From Methylosinus sp. PW1 (GTDB lineage Bacteria > Pseudomonadota > Alphaproteobacteria > Rhizobiales > Beijerinckiaceae), in NCBI RefSeq assembly GCF_000745215.1, contig NZ_JQNK01000002.1, positions 434,001 to 498,000 of the forward strand: a DNA stretch of 64,000 bases, read 5' to 3'. Under the pieces are notes generated by a model. It worked only from the letters and a program-made list of their open reading frames with translations. It made no database searches and had not been told where the DNA came from. This document shows, piece after piece, positions 46,601 to 57,824 of this stretch. Positions within the stretch are counted from its first letter, which is position 1. Each line of letters begins with the position of its first letter. Made by a program: the position numbers and the translations under genes.

Positions 46601-47103
46601 TCATAGCGGTGAAGCGCGGCGCCAGCGCCGGGCGGCTCGCCGCGGTGGTGCTCGACCGCGCCGAGCGGCGCACAAAATCCGGCTCCAAAATGGGCGTGGT
46701 CCAGCTCTCGGACGACAGCGGGCAATATGAGGCGATCCTGTTTCAGGAAGGGCTCAACCAATATCGCGACCTTTTGGAGAAGGGCGCGACCGTGTTGGTG
46801 ACGCTCTCCGCCGCGCTCGAGGGCGAGGATGTGCGGGCGCGCATCACCGAGGTGCAGCCGCTCGCGGCCGCCGCCGCCAAGGCGCAAAAAGGGCTGCGCA
46901 TTTTCGTTCAGGACGCCGCGCCGCTCGATGCGCTGAAGTCGCGGCTGGCGACGCGCGGCGAGGGCGAGGTGTCGATCGTCGTGGCGCTGGAGCGCATGGG
47001 GAGCGAGGTGGAGATCAAGCTGCCGGGCGGTTATTCCGTCTCGGCCGATGTCGCCGGGGCGCTGAAGACGATCCCCGGCGTGCTCGCCGTGGAGCATGTG
47101 TAA
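43636..47103 (+). CDS. dnaE: DNA polymerase III alpha subunit (replicative)
   Basis: The 1155-aa replicative polymerase. From the ATG at 43636 (AGGAGG eight bases upstream) it begins MSAIDAVGFVHLHVHTAFSLREGAL, the PHP domain. Further segments: VGPGRGSGAGSLVAYAL, the catalytic motif PDFDIDF (D415, D417, D419), NASTHAAGVVIGDRPLD, FNKSHAAAYALIAYQTAW, and a C-terminal OB-fold (VLDRAERRTKSGSKMGVVQLSDDSGQYEAILF). It differs from dnaE2 at 4647-8039, so the window carries both C-family polymerases. An in-frame extension to 43555 lacks a ribosome site. Confidence 0.97.
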   Translation: MSAIDAVGFVHLHVHTAFSLREGALTLSRVIDLAQKDQMPALAVTDTDNLFGALEFSEKAAKAGVQPIPGVQLNVDFGDGAQSAAGGADGRGHIVLIAQSERGYSNLMRLASRAYLEPAQGEASHVSLASLAASSEGLIALTGGSEGGLDTLYAKGRAEQALARLEALLPLFDGRLYVEIQRHGLDQQRRVEPQLLDLAYRRSLPLVATNEPFFATATDFEAHDALLCIAEGTVTSVAERRRLSPQHYFKTRKEMLTLFADLREATDSTVEIARRAAFRPLTRKPIMPRFMLDGEGGGESLEDIEARELRRQAKEGLEARLLAQPPAPGQTRETYDARLEFELDTIEKMRFPGYFLIVSDFIKYAKSQGIPVGPGRGSGAGSLVAYALTITDLDPLRFGLFFERFLNPERMSMPDFDIDFCQTRRGEVIDYVRERYGAEKVAQIITFGSFLARGVLRSVGRVLEMPLGQVDKLAKLVPQNPAKPVTLAEAVSGEQKLREAIDEDEKVARLFKVAGALEGLYSNASTHAAGVVIGDRPLDALVPLYRDPKSDMPATQFNMKWVEPAGLIKFDFLGLKTLTVLATAVDLVRRRAANFDLATIPLDDSETYEMLGRGETVGVFQLESAGMRKALVEMHADHFEDIIALVALYRPGPMANIPTYCAVKLGDEEPDYIHPKIEHILKETFGVIIYQEQVMQIAQVLSGYSLGEADLLRRAMGKKIKAEMDAQRERFVTGAVERGLTAQKASDIFDLLAKFADYGFNKSHAAAYALIAYQTAWFKAHYPVEFLAASMTLDKGNTDKLAEFRNEARRLGIAVEPPSIRRSGVDFDVAPGADGKLAIRYALSAVKGVGEGQAEAIVRTRGAAPFRSLSDFARRINPREVNKKVLENLACCGAFDELDADRARVVGAIETILACANRCAEDRQAGQNALFGGAEAEEDLVLPKSQPWTASEKLKREFDAAGFFLSGHPLDAYASVLGRLRLTRWAEFIIAVKRGASAGRLAAVVLDRAERRTKSGSKMGVVQLSDDSGQYEAILFQEGLNQYRDLLEKGATVLVTLSAALEGEDVRARITEVQPLAAAAAKAQKGLRIFVQDAAPLDALKSRLATRGEGEVSIVVALERMGSEVEIKLPGGYSVSADVAGALKTIPGVLAVEHV

Positions 47104-47304
47104 GGCGTGGCCAGAGCTAATGTAGCGCATTAGGAAATTCCACTTATTTATTGAGATAATTACGTAATATTGCTGATGCGCGACTTCGCCTCGGCGATCT
47201 CGTCGACGGCCTGCGACGCCGCGCCTCTTCTTGTCGACGTGAGATGCGCCTATCTTGTAGTAGGGGCCGCGTCAGGCGGCGCCCGCTCGATCGGGGTGGC
47301 GGAA

Positions 47305-47613
47305 ATGGACGCTGCGATCGCCTTTCTCGGAAAGCTCGACGCGGGCTTTCTTCCCCTCGTCGTCATCGGCGCATTCGGCGGCTGGCTCGTCGGCGCGCTG
47401 CTGCGAAGCCCCGATCAGCTCTTCTCCGATATGGCGATCGGCGTCGCCGGCGCTTGGCTCGGCGCGCAATTCGCCGAATTCTGCGGGCTCGTTCTCGACG
47501 GCTCGATCGGCCATTTCCTCGCCGGCCTGCTCGGGTCCATAATCAGCGTCTCGCTCTGGGCGCGAGTCGACGGCGCGACTCCTCTGAGGCCGGGCGAAAG
47601 GCCGAGACATTAG
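47305..47613 (+). CDS. Small membrane protein (GlsB/YeaQ-like)
   Basis: A 102-aa protein from the ATG at 47305. Gly/Ala-rich hydrophobic helices (GFLPLVVIGAFGGWLVGALL; MAIGVAGAWLGAQFAEFCGLVL; IGHFLAGLLGSIISVSLWARV) resemble the transglycosylase-associated GlsB/YeaQ/YmgE family of stress membrane proteins. The match is by pattern only. The frame is open from 47170, but the upstream part lies in an AT-rich gap and lacks support. Confidence 0.65.
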   Translation: MDAAIAFLGKLDAGFLPLVVIGAFGGWLVGALLRSPDQLFSDMAIGVAGAWLGAQFAEFCGLVLDGSIGHFLAGLLGSIISVSLWARVDGATPLRPGERPRH

Positions 47614-47622
47614 GCGCAACCC

Positions 47623-48597
47623 ATGACCGTCCTCCTCGATCTCCTCAACGACGACCCGCGCAAGCGCGATGCGGCCGCGCTCCGCCACCCGGAAAAGGCG
47701 CATCGGCCGGACACGCCGCTCGCGCGCAAGCCGGACTGGATACGCGTCAAGGCGCCGGGTTCGGCGGCCTGGCGCGAGACCGGCGCGATTCTGCGCGGCG
47801 GCGGACTCTCCACCGTCTGCCAGGAGGCCTCCTGCCCGAATATCGGCGAATGCTGGGAGCAGAAGCACGCGACCTTCCTCGTCATGGGGTCGGTGTGCAC
47901 GCGCGCCTGCGCCTTCTGCAATGTGGCCACCGGCCTGCCGGCGGCGCTCGACCCCACCGAGCCGGAGCGCGTGGCGGAGGCGACAGCCAAGCTCGGCCTC
48001 GCCCATGTGGTGGTCACTTCGGTCGACCGCGACGATCTCGACGACGGCGGGGCGGATCATATTGCGCAGACGATCCGCGCCATTCGCGCCGCCTGTCCGA
48101 CGACGACGATCGAGGTGCTGACGCCGGATTTTCTGCGCAAGGAGGGCGCGCTCGAGAAAGTCGTCGCGGCGCGGCCGGATGTGTTCAACCATAATCTCGA
48201 GACCGTGCCGTCCCTCTATGTGACGGTGCGGCCGGGCGCGCGCTATTTCCACTCGCTGCGGCTGCTGCAGCGGGTCAAGGAGCTCGACCCCGCCATCTTC
48301 ACCAAATCCGGCCTGATGGTCGGGCTCGGCGAGACGCGCAACGAGATTCTCCAGGTGATGGACGATCTGCGCGTGGCCGATGTGGACTTCCTCACCATCG
48401 GCCAATATCTGCAGCCGACCCGCAAGCATCACGAGGTCGTCCGCTTCGTGACGCCGCAGGAATTCGAGGCTTTCACGACGATCGCCTACGCCAAGGGCTT
48501 CTCCATGGTCTCCGCCTCGCCGCTCACCCGCTCCTCGCACCATGCGGGCGCTGACTTCGAGCGGCTGCGGGAGAAGCGGCTCGGCGCGCCTCGATGA
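47623..48597 (+). CDS. lipA: Lipoyl synthase
   Basis: A 324-aa radical-SAM enzyme that inserts two sulfurs into octanoyl groups on 2-oxoacid dehydrogenases and GcvH. It carries both clusters: the auxiliary one ([12 protein letters not shown]) and the radical-SAM CxxxCxxC (CTRACAFC), plus [25 protein letters not shown] and the C-terminal [10 protein letters not shown] serine ligand motif. Full length. Its last 74 bases overlap, on the other strand, the DUF488 gene. Confidence 0.97.
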   Translation: MTVLLDLLNDDPRKRDAAALRHPEKAHRPDTPLARKPDWIRVKAPGSAAWRETGAILRGGGLSTVCQEASCPNIGECWEQKHATFLVMGSVCTRACAFCNVATGLPAALDPTEPERVAEATAKLGLAHVVVTSVDRDDLDDGGADHIAQTIRAIRAACPTTTIEVLTPDFLRKEGALEKVVAARPDVFNHNLETVPSLYVTVRPGARYFHSLRLLQRVKELDPAIFTKSGLMVGLGETRNEILQVMDDLRVADVDFLTIGQYLQPTRKHHEVVRFVTPQEFEAFTTIAYAKGFSMVSASPLTRSSHHAGADFERLREKRLGAPR

Positions 48598-48928
48598 TCT
48601 CCTTCAGCGCGGCGGCGTTGTTCATCTCCGGCGCGCGGGAGGCGAAGAGCAGCGTCACCACATTGCCGCGGCCGAGCGCGCGCAGGCGCTTCAGCTCCTG
48701 CGGACAGGTCTCGCGCAGCTCGCTGGCGTAGCGCGTTTTGAACTCCCGCCAGCGTTGGGGCGAATGGGCGTACCAGCGGCGCAGAGCGTCGCTCGGCGCG
48801 ACGAGGCGATCCCATTCGTCGAGCGCGGCCTTCGCTTTCGAGAGTCCGCGCGGCCACAGGCGGTCGACGAGGATGCGCTTACCGTCCTCGGCGCTCGCCG
48901 GCTCATAGGCGCGCTTGATCTTGAACAT
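48524..48928 (-). CDS. DUF488 family protein
   Basis: A 134-aa protein starting at the ATG at 48926-48928. [65 protein letters not shown] is the classic DUF488 signature. Function unknown. The C-terminal ~25 residues (from [13 protein letters not shown]) are antisense to the lipA 3' end and look like an unconserved extension created by loss of an earlier stop. Confidence 0.88.
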   Translation of the reverse strand: MFKIKRAYEPASAEDGKRILVDRLWPRGLSKAKAALDEWDRLVAPSDALRRWYAHSPQRWREFKTRYASELRETCPQELKRLRALGRGNVVTLLFASRAPEMNNAAALKEIIEARRAASPAAARSQRPHGARSG

Positions 48929-49042
48929 GCTTTTCCTCAGGGTCGAAGCCCCCAGGGAGCGACATAGGGCGCGAGGCGCTCGCGTCGCGCGGACGAAAAG
49001 GCCGTTTTCGCGCCTTCCGCAATAGTGGTAATAGCTTCGCCC

Positions 49043-49513
49043 ATGAAGAGCTTCCGCAACCGCCGCCGCGTGAACTTCCGCGCCGACGACATGTTCGCCC
49101 TGGTCAGGGATGTCGAATCCTATCCGAAATTCGTGCCGCTCTGCGAGGCGCTGCGCGTGCGTCGCCGCAGCACGACGGAGGAGGGGGTGGAGGTCATCCT
49201 CGCGGAAATGCAAGTGGGCTTCAAGGCGGTGTGCGAGCGCTTCACCAGCCGCGTGACTTGCGACCCGAACAAGCGCGAGATCCTCGTCGAATATGTCGAC
49301 GGCCCGTTCAAGAAGCTCGAGAACCGCTGGACCTTCGCCGACGAGCCGGCCGGGCCGGATGGCGGCGCGCGCTCGGTCGTCGATTTCTACATTAATTACG
49401 AGTTCCGCAGCCGCACGCTCGGGCTGGTGATGGGGGCGATGTTCGACTCCGCATTCCACAAATATTCGGACGCTTTCGTCAAGCGCGCCGGCGAGGTCTA
49501 TGGCCGCCGCTGA
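49043..49513 (+). CDS. RatA/COQ10-family START-domain protein
   Basis: A 156-aa polyketide-cyclase/START-fold protein: RVNFRADDMFALVRDVESYPKFVPLCEALRVRRR and NRWTFADEPAGPDGGARSVVDFYINYEFRSRTLGLVMGAMFDSAFHKYSDAFVKRA match the family of yeast Coq10 and E. coli RatA. In alphaproteobacteria it is most likely a ubiquinone-binding chaperone for respiration; the toxin label from E. coli is less likely. The order lipA-ratA-cinA is conserved in Hyphomicrobiales. It overlaps cinA tail-to-tail by 16 bp. Confidence 0.9.
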   Translation: MKSFRNRRRVNFRADDMFALVRDVESYPKFVPLCEALRVRRRSTTEEGVEVILAEMQVGFKAVCERFTSRVTCDPNKREILVEYVDGPFKKLENRWTFADEPAGPDGGARSVVDFYINYEFRSRTLGLVMGAMFDSAFHKYSDAFVKRAGEVYGRR

Positions 49514-49998
49514 GCGGCTTCTATCATCAGCTCCAGCGCTTGAACGACCGAGGCCCGCCGGATCGCCTCGCGCGTCTCGGGGCCGAAGCGGCGCTCGACA
49601 TGCTCCACGCCGAATCCTTTGCGCAGGCAGGCGAAATGGACGAGGCCGACGGGCTTCTCCGCGCTGCCGCCGCCCGGGCCGGCTATGCCGGTGATCGAGA
49701 CGGCGATATCGGCGAAGGAGCGCTCCACCGCGCCGCTCGCCATGGCCCGCGCCGTCTCGGCGCTGACGGCGCCATAGCGCTCGAGAATGTCGCGCGGGAC
49801 GCCGAGCATCTCCTCCTTGGCCGCGTTGGAATATGTCACGAAGCCGCGGTCGAAGGCGTCCGAGGAGCCGGCGATATCGGTGATCGCCCCGGCGACGAGC
49901 CCGCCGGTGCAGGATTCGGCCGTCGCCAGGCGAAGGCTCTGCGCGCGGCAGAAATAGAGCAGGCGTTCGGCGAGGCGGGGCAGGTCGGGGGCAGTCAT
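49498..49998 (-). CDS. CinA/PncC-family nicotinamide-nucleotide amidase
   Basis: A 166-aa stand-alone CinA C-terminal domain that deamidates NMN to NaMN in NAD recycling. It shows TAESCTGGLVAGAITDIAGSSDAFDRGFVTYSNAAKEEMLGV with the catalytic serine and AVSITGIAGPGGGSAEKPVGLVHFA. Size fits single-domain PncC. Confidence 0.93.
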   Translation of the reverse strand: MTAPDLPRLAERLLYFCRAQSLRLATAESCTGGLVAGAITDIAGSSDAFDRGFVTYSNAAKEEMLGVPRDILERYGAVSAETARAMASGAVERSFADIAVSITGIAGPGGGSAEKPVGLVHFACLRKGFGVEHVERRFGPETREAIRRASVVQALELMIEAAQRRP

Positions 49999-50075
49999 GA
50001 GCAGGCTCGCTCGGCGTATGCGGCGTCCAGCTCATAGATAGGCCGGATCGGATTGCGGCAGAATAGCTCTTTGGG

Positions 50076-50987
50076 CTAGGTCTCCGACAGAGCCGCCGCG
50101 CCGTCGAGCGCCGCGTTGCGCGACGCCACGATCATGCGGCCGAGGGCGCGAAACTCGTCGCCGCGGCGCGAGGATTTGCGCCAGACGAGCCCGATGATCC
50201 GGCGCGGCTCCGGTGGCTCGATCCGCAGCACGCGGACGTTTCCTCGCGCCGTTTCGATCGGCAGGCTCATTTCCGGGAGCAGCGTGCAGCCCATGCCCGC
50301 CGAGACCATCTGAACCAGCGTGGTCAGATTGGTCATGCCGAAAGTGTCGATGTTCAGCACATTGCGGCTCTCGCAATAGCTGAGCGCCTGATCGCGCAGG
50401 CAATGGCCGTCCTCGAGCAACAGTAGCCTTTGCGCTTTCAGCGTCTCCGCACTGACGGAGCCCACTTCCTCCGGCAATCCGCTCGAGGGAGCGACAAGAA
50501 AGAAGCGGTCCTCGAAGAGCGGCATGGAGTCGAGCTCTGGATCGACGGGCGTCGCCAGCATGACGAGGTCCAGAAGGCCGTCGTCCAGCTCGGCCAGCAG
50601 CGTCGCCGTCTGCGCCTCGCGAATATGCAGAGGCCGCAGAGCGGCCGCGCCGCCGCCGAGCGCATCGAACAAAGTCGGCAGAACATAGGGCGCGACCGTC
50701 GGGATTATGCCGAGGCGTAGCGGACAGAAATTCTGATCCGCCATCGTCTCCAGCTCCGAAATATCGGCGAGGATTCGGCGGGCGACCTTGGCGATCTCAC
50801 TGCCGGCGGCCGTCAGTGTGACCAATTTGCCGCGCCGCTCGACCAATTGCGCGCCGACCTCGGCCTCCAGCTCCTTGATCTGCATGGAGAGCGCCGGCTG
50901 CGTCACGGCGCAGAGATCGGCCGCCTTGCCGAAATGCTCGGTGCGGGCGAGGGCCTCGAAATAGCGGAGCTGCTTGGTCGTTATCAT
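50076..50987 (-). CDS. oxyR: Hydrogen peroxide sensor OxyR (LysR family)
   Basis: A 303-aa LysR-type regulator. N-terminal winged helix TTKQLRYFEALARTEHFGKAADLCAVTQPALSMQIKELE; the regulatory domain keeps both redox cysteines, C196 and C205, in LLEDGHCLRDQALSYC, with the same spacing as C199/C208 of E. coli OxyR. Peroxide should form the disulfide and activate. It is divergent from katG, 98 bp away, the standard regulator-target layout. Confidence 0.94.
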   Translation of the reverse strand: MITTKQLRYFEALARTEHFGKAADLCAVTQPALSMQIKELEAEVGAQLVERRGKLVTLTAAGSEIAKVARRILADISELETMADQNFCPLRLGIIPTVAPYVLPTLFDALGGGAAALRPLHIREAQTATLLAELDDGLLDLVMLATPVDPELDSMPLFEDRFFLVAPSSGLPEEVGSVSAETLKAQRLLLLEDGHCLRDQALSYCESRNVLNIDTFGMTNLTTLVQMVSAGMGCTLLPEMSLPIETARGNVRVLRIEPPEPRRIIGLVWRKSSRRGDEFRALGRMIVASRNAALDGAAALSET

Positions 50988-51011
50988 CAGTTTTCCTGAT
51001 CGATGACGAAG

Positions 51012-51038
51012 GAAATCGAATTTTACCTAATCGATTTC
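51012..51038. promoter_or_regulatory. Dyad in the oxyR-katG intergenic region, possible OxyR site
   Basis: GAAATCGA (51012-51019) and TCGATTTC (51031-51038), perfect 8-bp arms with an 11-bp spacer. It fits the LysR T-N11-A rule and sits midway between the two divergent starts. Confidence 0.6.
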
Positions 51039-51049
51039 GCGTCTTATAG

Positions 51050-53344
<2,295 letters not shown>

Positions 53345-53353
53345 CGCGTCGTA

Positions 53354-53380
53354 TCTCTCCCCGCGCTTCGCGGGGAGAGA
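53354..53380. terminator. Hairpin between convergent katG and chemoreceptor
   Basis: Perfect 12-bp stem TCTCTCCCCGCG (53354-53365) / CGCGGGGAGAGA (53369-53380) with a CTT loop, 10 bp after the katG stop. No T-run follows, so it may be a repeat unit acting as a 3' structure. Confidence 0.6.
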
Positions 53381-53442
53381 GCCCCATGCGACGCTCGGCT
53401 ATTGACATAATTCCCTGTTTTCCACTCGAAAGCCGGCCCGCC

Positions 53443-55284
53443 TCAGGCCGCACGCGCCTCGGCGTTCGCGACGACGCGCAGCCGCGCGACCTGATCGATC
53501 AATTCGCGCGTCCGCTCGGCGAGATCGGCGCTGGCGTCGGAGGAGCGGGCCGCGATCGCCGCATTTTCCCGCGTCGCCTTGTCGATTTTGCCGACGGTGA
53601 GGCATATTTCGCCGAGGCTGGCCGATTGTTCTTTCGCTGCGGCCGCGACATTGGCGACGAGCGCATCGGTCGAGGATGTGAGCTGGACGACCTCGCTCAA
53701 TGTGCGGCTCGTCTCGCTCACGAGACCGACGCCGATCCCGACCTGCCGTTGCGCGGTTTCGACGAGCGCCCCGATTTCCTTGGCCGCCTCGAGCGCGCGT
53801 TGCGCCAGCGCGCGCACTTCGGAGGCGACAACCGCGAAGCCGCGGCCGGCCTCGCCGCTGCGCGCCGCCTCTATGCCGGCGTTGAGCGCGAGAAGATTGG
53901 TCTGGAAGGCGATTTCGTCGATGAGATCGACGATCCGGCCGATCTGGCCGGATGAATCCTCGATCGCGCTCATCGCGACGATCGTGTCGCGAAGGACCTC
54001 GCCGCCGCGCCGCGCGGCACTGCTGGCGCGATTGACGAATTCGCGCACCTCGGCTGTCGTGTCCGCAGTGCGCTCGATCGCGGAGGTCGAGGCGCCGAGG
54101 TCTATGGCCGCCTTGGCGAGCTCGAGCGCCTGCTGCTCGCTGCGCTCGGCGAGGCTGTCGGCGACGCGCGCCCCTTCCGTCGTCCGCTCGAGAACAGCTT
54201 GGGAGTTCTTCGCCACGGCGATCATGGCGCGCCTCAGCTTCTCGACGGCCTGGTTGAAATCGGCGCGGAGCGGCTCGTATTGCGGCGCGAAGGGCGTCTC
54301 CAGCCTCGAGGTGAAATCGCCGCCGGAGAGCCGCTCGAGCCCATGCGCGAGAGCGGCGACCACAGCCGCCTGCTCGTCGGCGGCCCGACGGCGCTCGCCG
54401 TCGCCGGTCTCGCGCAGCTGGGCGGTCAAGCGGCGCTGGGACTCGGCCTCTCGCTCGAGACGCCGCTTCTCTTGCGCCGCGGCCTCGAAAGCGCGGAGCG
54501 CCCGCGCCATGTCGCCGATCTCGTCGCGCTGATCGACGAAGGGGATGTTCTCGTCGAAATCCTCTTCCGCCGCGCGCTTCAGGGCCAGAGCGATCGTTTC
54601 CAGCGGCGCGCGAATCTGTGTCGCGACGATCCAAAAAGCGACGATTATGGCGAGCGCGGTGGCGGCGGCCGGGACCGCCAGCGTCAACGCTTCGTCCCGG
54701 GGCCGGCGCTCTTCTTCCGCTCGGCGATTGGCCGAGAGGCGCCGGAGCGTGTCGCGGACGAAGGCGTCCATTTCGGCGATCATCTGGCCGCGATTGGCGA
54801 TCGTCGCCTCGTCATTCGCCTGGACCAGCGCGGCCTTCGGCGAGATCGTCAGGCCGAGCTCGATCGTATCGTTCTGATAGGCGATGAATTCTCGTATGGC
54901 GAGGGAGAGCTTCGTCTTCTGCTGCTCCGACATCCTGCCGCCGGCGCGGGAGACGAGAGCGTCGGCCGATCGACCGAGATCGTCGAGCGCCCGACGCAGA
55001 CCCGTCAGCTTTTTCTGCACTTCGTTCTTGTCGTCGGCAGAGAAGACCGCATTGGCGAGAATCGCCACATGCTGCACGGATTGCGCGAGCCCACGCACCT
55101 CGAGGACATAGTCATAATCCGCCTCGATCTCATTCGTCTGCCGCGCGTGGAGGCGCGATTGCCAGAAGGCGAAGAGGGAAAGGCACAGAGCGAGAGCGCC
55201 GAGCAGCGTGATGACGCCGCCGAGCTTGCGTGCGATGCTCGATTTCATCTGTTCGACAAGCCGCGTGGAGGAAAGACGCGGCAC
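53443..55284 (-). CDS. Methyl-accepting chemotaxis protein
   Basis: A 613-aa chemoreceptor. Helix 1 at 22-41, a ~155-residue helical periplasmic sensor domain (43-199), helix 2 at 200-222, HAMP (~223-275), a long coiled coil, and the kinase-control tip [20 protein letters not shown] within 456-496. The C terminus lacks a CheR-binding pentapeptide. The start is GTG at 55282-55284 (GGGAG upstream) or ATG at 55246-55248. Ligand unknown; its place beside katG/oxyR might hint at redox sensing, but that is weak. No che genes nearby. Confidence 0.9.
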   Translation of the reverse strand: MPRLSSTRLVEQMKSSIARKLGGVITLLGALALCLSLFAFWQSRLHARQTNEIEADYDYVLEVRGLAQSVQHVAILANAVFSADDKNEVQKKLTGLRRALDDLGRSADALVSRAGGRMSEQQKTKLSLAIREFIAYQNDTIELGLTISPKAALVQANDEATIANRGQMIAEMDAFVRDTLRRLSANRRAEEERRPRDEALTLAVPAAATALAIIVAFWIVATQIRAPLETIALALKRAAEEDFDENIPFVDQRDEIGDMARALRAFEAAAQEKRRLEREAESQRRLTAQLRETGDGERRRAADEQAAVVAALAHGLERLSGGDFTSRLETPFAPQYEPLRADFNQAVEKLRRAMIAVAKNSQAVLERTTEGARVADSLAERSEQQALELAKAAIDLGASTSAIERTADTTAEVREFVNRASSAARRGGEVLRDTIVAMSAIEDSSGQIGRIVDLIDEIAFQTNLLALNAGIEAARSGEAGRGFAVVASEVRALAQRALEAAKEIGALVETAQRQVGIGVGLVSETSRTLSEVVQLTSSTDALVANVAAAAKEQSASLGEICLTVGKIDKATRENAAIAARSSDASADLAERTRELIDQVARLRVVANAEARAA

Positions 55285-55399
55285 AATGCCCGAGCTCCCG
55301 TTTCGAAACAGCTAACGCCGATATCTCTAAGCCATTATTTTTTATGACGCTTGTGTGACGGTCTGGCGACTGCGGGGGCGAACCGCGATTCCCCAGCTG

Positions 55400-56611
55400 T
55401 CAATGCTCGGACTCGATCGCCGGCAACCGCACTGTCGCCAGCGCCAGCGCCGCCATGCCCTCCTGCCGGCCAGTGAAGCCGAGGCGTTCCGAGGTCGTGG
55501 CCTTCACCGCCACGCGGCCGATGTCGACCTCCATGATCTTGGCGAGGCTCTCGCGAATAGCGTCGCGATGCGGACCGATCTTGGGGGCCTCGCAGACGAT
55601 GGTCGCGTCGATATGGGAGATGATCCCGCCGCGCTCGCGCACGCGATTGGCCGCGAAAGCCAGGAAGATGGAGGAGGGCGCGCCCCGCCACTGCTGGTCC
55701 GAGGGCGGGAAATGTTTTCCAATGTCGCCATCGGCCAGGGCTCCGAGCAGAGCGTCGGTGATGGCGTGGGCGAGCACATCGGCGTCGGAATGGCCGGCGA
55801 GGCCATGGCTGTGCGGCACCGGAACGCCGCCGAGCCAGACCTTGTCGCCCTCGCCGAAAGCGTGGACGTCATAGCCCTGGCCGGTGCGAATGTCGGAGAG
55901 GTCGCCCAGCAATGCGTTTTGCGCGCGCAAGAAATCCTCCGGCGTGGTGAGCTTGAAATTGGCGGCGTCGCCCGGGAACACATGGACCTTGTGGCCGGCG
56001 GCCTCGGCGACCATGCCGTCGTCGGTGAGCTCGGCGCCGCCGCTCGCGACCTTGCGATGCGCGGCGAGGATCAGCGGAAAGGCGAAAGATTGCGGCGTCT
56101 GCACGAAGCGCAGGCTCGAGCGGTCGGGAGTGGCGATCACCACGCCCTCGGCGTCGATCTGCTTCACCGTATCGGCGAGCGGCAGGCCCGGCACCGCCGC
56201 GCCATGGGCGCGCGCCGCCTCTATGGCCCTGGCGACGAGCGCCGGGTCGGCGAAGGGCCGCGCGGCGTCCTGGATCAGCACGATCGCGGGGGCGGGAGAG
56301 AGGGCGGCCAGCGCCTCGAGCCCATTGCGCACGCTCTGCTGGCGCGTCGCGCCGCCGATCGCCGGCTCGAGCAGCTGCGCGCGCGCGCTGTCCGAGAGCT
56401 CGGCGACGCTGCCGCTATAGAGCTCCGCGTCGTCGGCATGGATGGCGACGAGAAGCGAAGCCTGAGGCGCAGCCCGGTGCATCGCTTCGAGCGTGCGCGC
56501 CAGCACAGACTTGCCGAGAAGCGCACGATATTGTTTTGGAAGGCCGTCACCCGCCCGCACGCCGCGGCCGCCGGCGACAGTGAGGATCGCAATGGTCGAG
56601 GATGAGCTCAT
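55400..56611 (-). CDS. ispDF: Bifunctional IspD-IspF enzyme of the MEP pathway
   Basis: A 403-aa fusion. Residues 1-~230 are IspD (CTP binding [36 protein letters not shown]), which makes CDP-methylerythritol. Residues ~242-403 are IspF (GQGYDVHAF with zinc ligands D and [52 protein letters not shown]), which forms the cyclodiphosphate. The fusion is typical of alphaproteobacteria. Divergent from dusB. Confidence 0.96.
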   Translation of the reverse strand: MSSSSTIAILTVAGGRGVRAGDGLPKQYRALLGKSVLARTLEAMHRAAPQASLLVAIHADDAELYSGSVAELSDSARAQLLEPAIGGATRQQSVRNGLEALAALSPAPAIVLIQDAARPFADPALVARAIEAARAHGAAVPGLPLADTVKQIDAEGVVIATPDRSSLRFVQTPQSFAFPLILAAHRKVASGGAELTDDGMVAEAAGHKVHVFPGDAANFKLTTPEDFLRAQNALLGDLSDIRTGQGYDVHAFGEGDKVWLGGVPVPHSHGLAGHSDADVLAHAITDALLGALADGDIGKHFPPSDQQWRGAPSSIFLAFAANRVRERGGIISHIDATIVCEAPKIGPHRDAIRESLAKIMEVDIGRVAVKATTSERLGFTGRQEGMAALALATVRLPAIESEH

Positions 56612-56675
56612 AGGAGGTTCCTCTCCCGCTTTTTCGGCTTCGCGTCAATTTTCACTATTCTCGGGGATGTACGCA

Positions 56676-56704
56676 TTGCGTACGTATGCCCATCTGCATA
56701 TAGT
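56676..56704 (+). promoter_or_regulatory. Sigma-70-type promoter of dusB-ntrBC, predicting a near-leaderless mRNA
   Basis: -35 TTGCGT (56676-56681), 17-bp spacer, -10 TATAGT (56699-56704). Predicted start ~56711, only about three bases before the dusB ATG at 56714. No Shine-Dalgarno precedes that ATG. Confidence 0.5.
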
Positions 56705-56713
56705 GTAGGCACG

Positions 56714-57763
56714 ATGACAACTGATGAATTTATAGGCGAGACCATAGGAGCCACGCCTTTGCGCATCGGTTCGCTTCATCTTACGGGGCGCGCCTTTCTG
56801 GCGCCTATGGCCGGCGTGACCGATCTCGCCATGCGGCGGATCGCATTGCGTTTCGGCGCCTCCGCGGCGGTCGGCGAGATGGTCGGGGCGAGCGCGCTCG
56901 CGCGCGGCGACGTCGAGGCCCGCCAGCGGCTGGACGGCTCCGGCATAGACGCCCATATCGTGCAGATCGCGGCGCGCGATCCGGCCGGCATAGCCGAGAC
57001 GGCGCGCCAGGCCGAGGCCGCGGGAGCGAGGCTGATCGACATCAACATGGGCTGTCCCTGCAAGCGCGTGACCGGCGGCCTCGCCGGCGCGGCGCTGATG
57101 CGCGAGCCGGCGCTCGCCGCCGAGCTGGTCCGCTCGGCTGTGGGCGCGGTCAGGGTTCCGGTGAGCGTAAAAATGCGGCTCGGCTGGGACGATTCCAGCC
57201 GCAACGCCGCCGAGCTGGCGCGACTGGTGGAGGCCGAGGGCGCCGTCATGGTGACGGTCCACGGCCGCACCCGCGCGCAATTCTATGAGGGCAAAGCGGA
57301 TTGGCGGGCGATCGCCGCGGTCAAGTCCGCCATTAAAATTCCGGTCGTGGCCAATGGCGATTGCGCCTCGCCGCAGGACGCCGCCGCAATGCTCGCGGCC
57401 TCCGGCGCCGATGCGGTAATGATCGGACGGGCGGCGATGGGGCGGCCGTGGCTCGTCGGCGACATCGCTCATTTTCTCGACGCCGGGCGCCGTCGCGCGA
57501 CGCCCTCCGCCTCAATGCGGCTGGAGGCCGCGCTCGAGCATTTGGACGGTCTGCTGATCGCCATGGGCGCGAATCTAGGCCTGCGCCATGCACGCAAGCA
57601 TCTCTCCGCCTATGCCGAGCAGGCGGAGGGAGACGCAGAGGCGCGCGCCGGTCTCCGACGGGCGATGCTCGCCTCTTCCTCGGCCGAGGAGGTTCGCGGG
57701 CTTCTTCGCCTTTTGTTCTCGCTCGAGCCGGCGCGAGGGGAGCCGGCTCCGGCATATTGCTGA
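56714..57763 (+). CDS. dusB: tRNA-dihydrouridine synthase (NifR3/DusB family)
   Basis: A 349-aa flavoenzyme reducing uridine in the tRNA D-loop. Motifs: APMAGVTDLAMRRIALRFGA, INMGCPCKRVTGGLAGAALM with the catalytic cysteine, KMRLGWDDSSRN, TVHGRTRAQFYEGKADW and NGDCASPQDAAAML ... VMIGRAAMGRPW. Known as nifR3, it is the conserved first gene of the ntr operon in alphaproteobacteria. Confidence 0.96.
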   Translation: MTTDEFIGETIGATPLRIGSLHLTGRAFLAPMAGVTDLAMRRIALRFGASAAVGEMVGASALARGDVEARQRLDGSGIDAHIVQIAARDPAGIAETARQAEAAGARLIDINMGCPCKRVTGGLAGAALMREPALAAELVRSAVGAVRVPVSVKMRLGWDDSSRNAAELARLVEAEGAVMVTVHGRTRAQFYEGKADWRAIAAVKSAIKIPVVANGDCASPQDAAAMLAASGADAVMIGRAAMGRPWLVGDIAHFLDAGRRRATPSASMRLEAALEHLDGLLIAMGANLGLRHARKHLSAYAEQAEGDAEARAGLRRAMLASSSAEEVRGLLRLLFSLEPARGEPAPAYC

Positions 57764-57824
57764 CGCGTAAGTCCCGTACAGGATCGGCGCGCGCTCCGCG
57801 CCAGAGGAGTTCCGAGGTGTCGAG

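Noticed and set aside
43669..47130. 1153-aa open frame antisense to dnaE
   Set aside because: Shadow frame; the length results only from codon bias at high GC.
49043..49513. Calling the START-domain protein a ribosome toxin (RatA)
   Set aside because: The family name comes from E. coli; the alphaproteobacterial context (lipA neighbour, no RatB) fits the ubiquinone-binding Coq10 role better.
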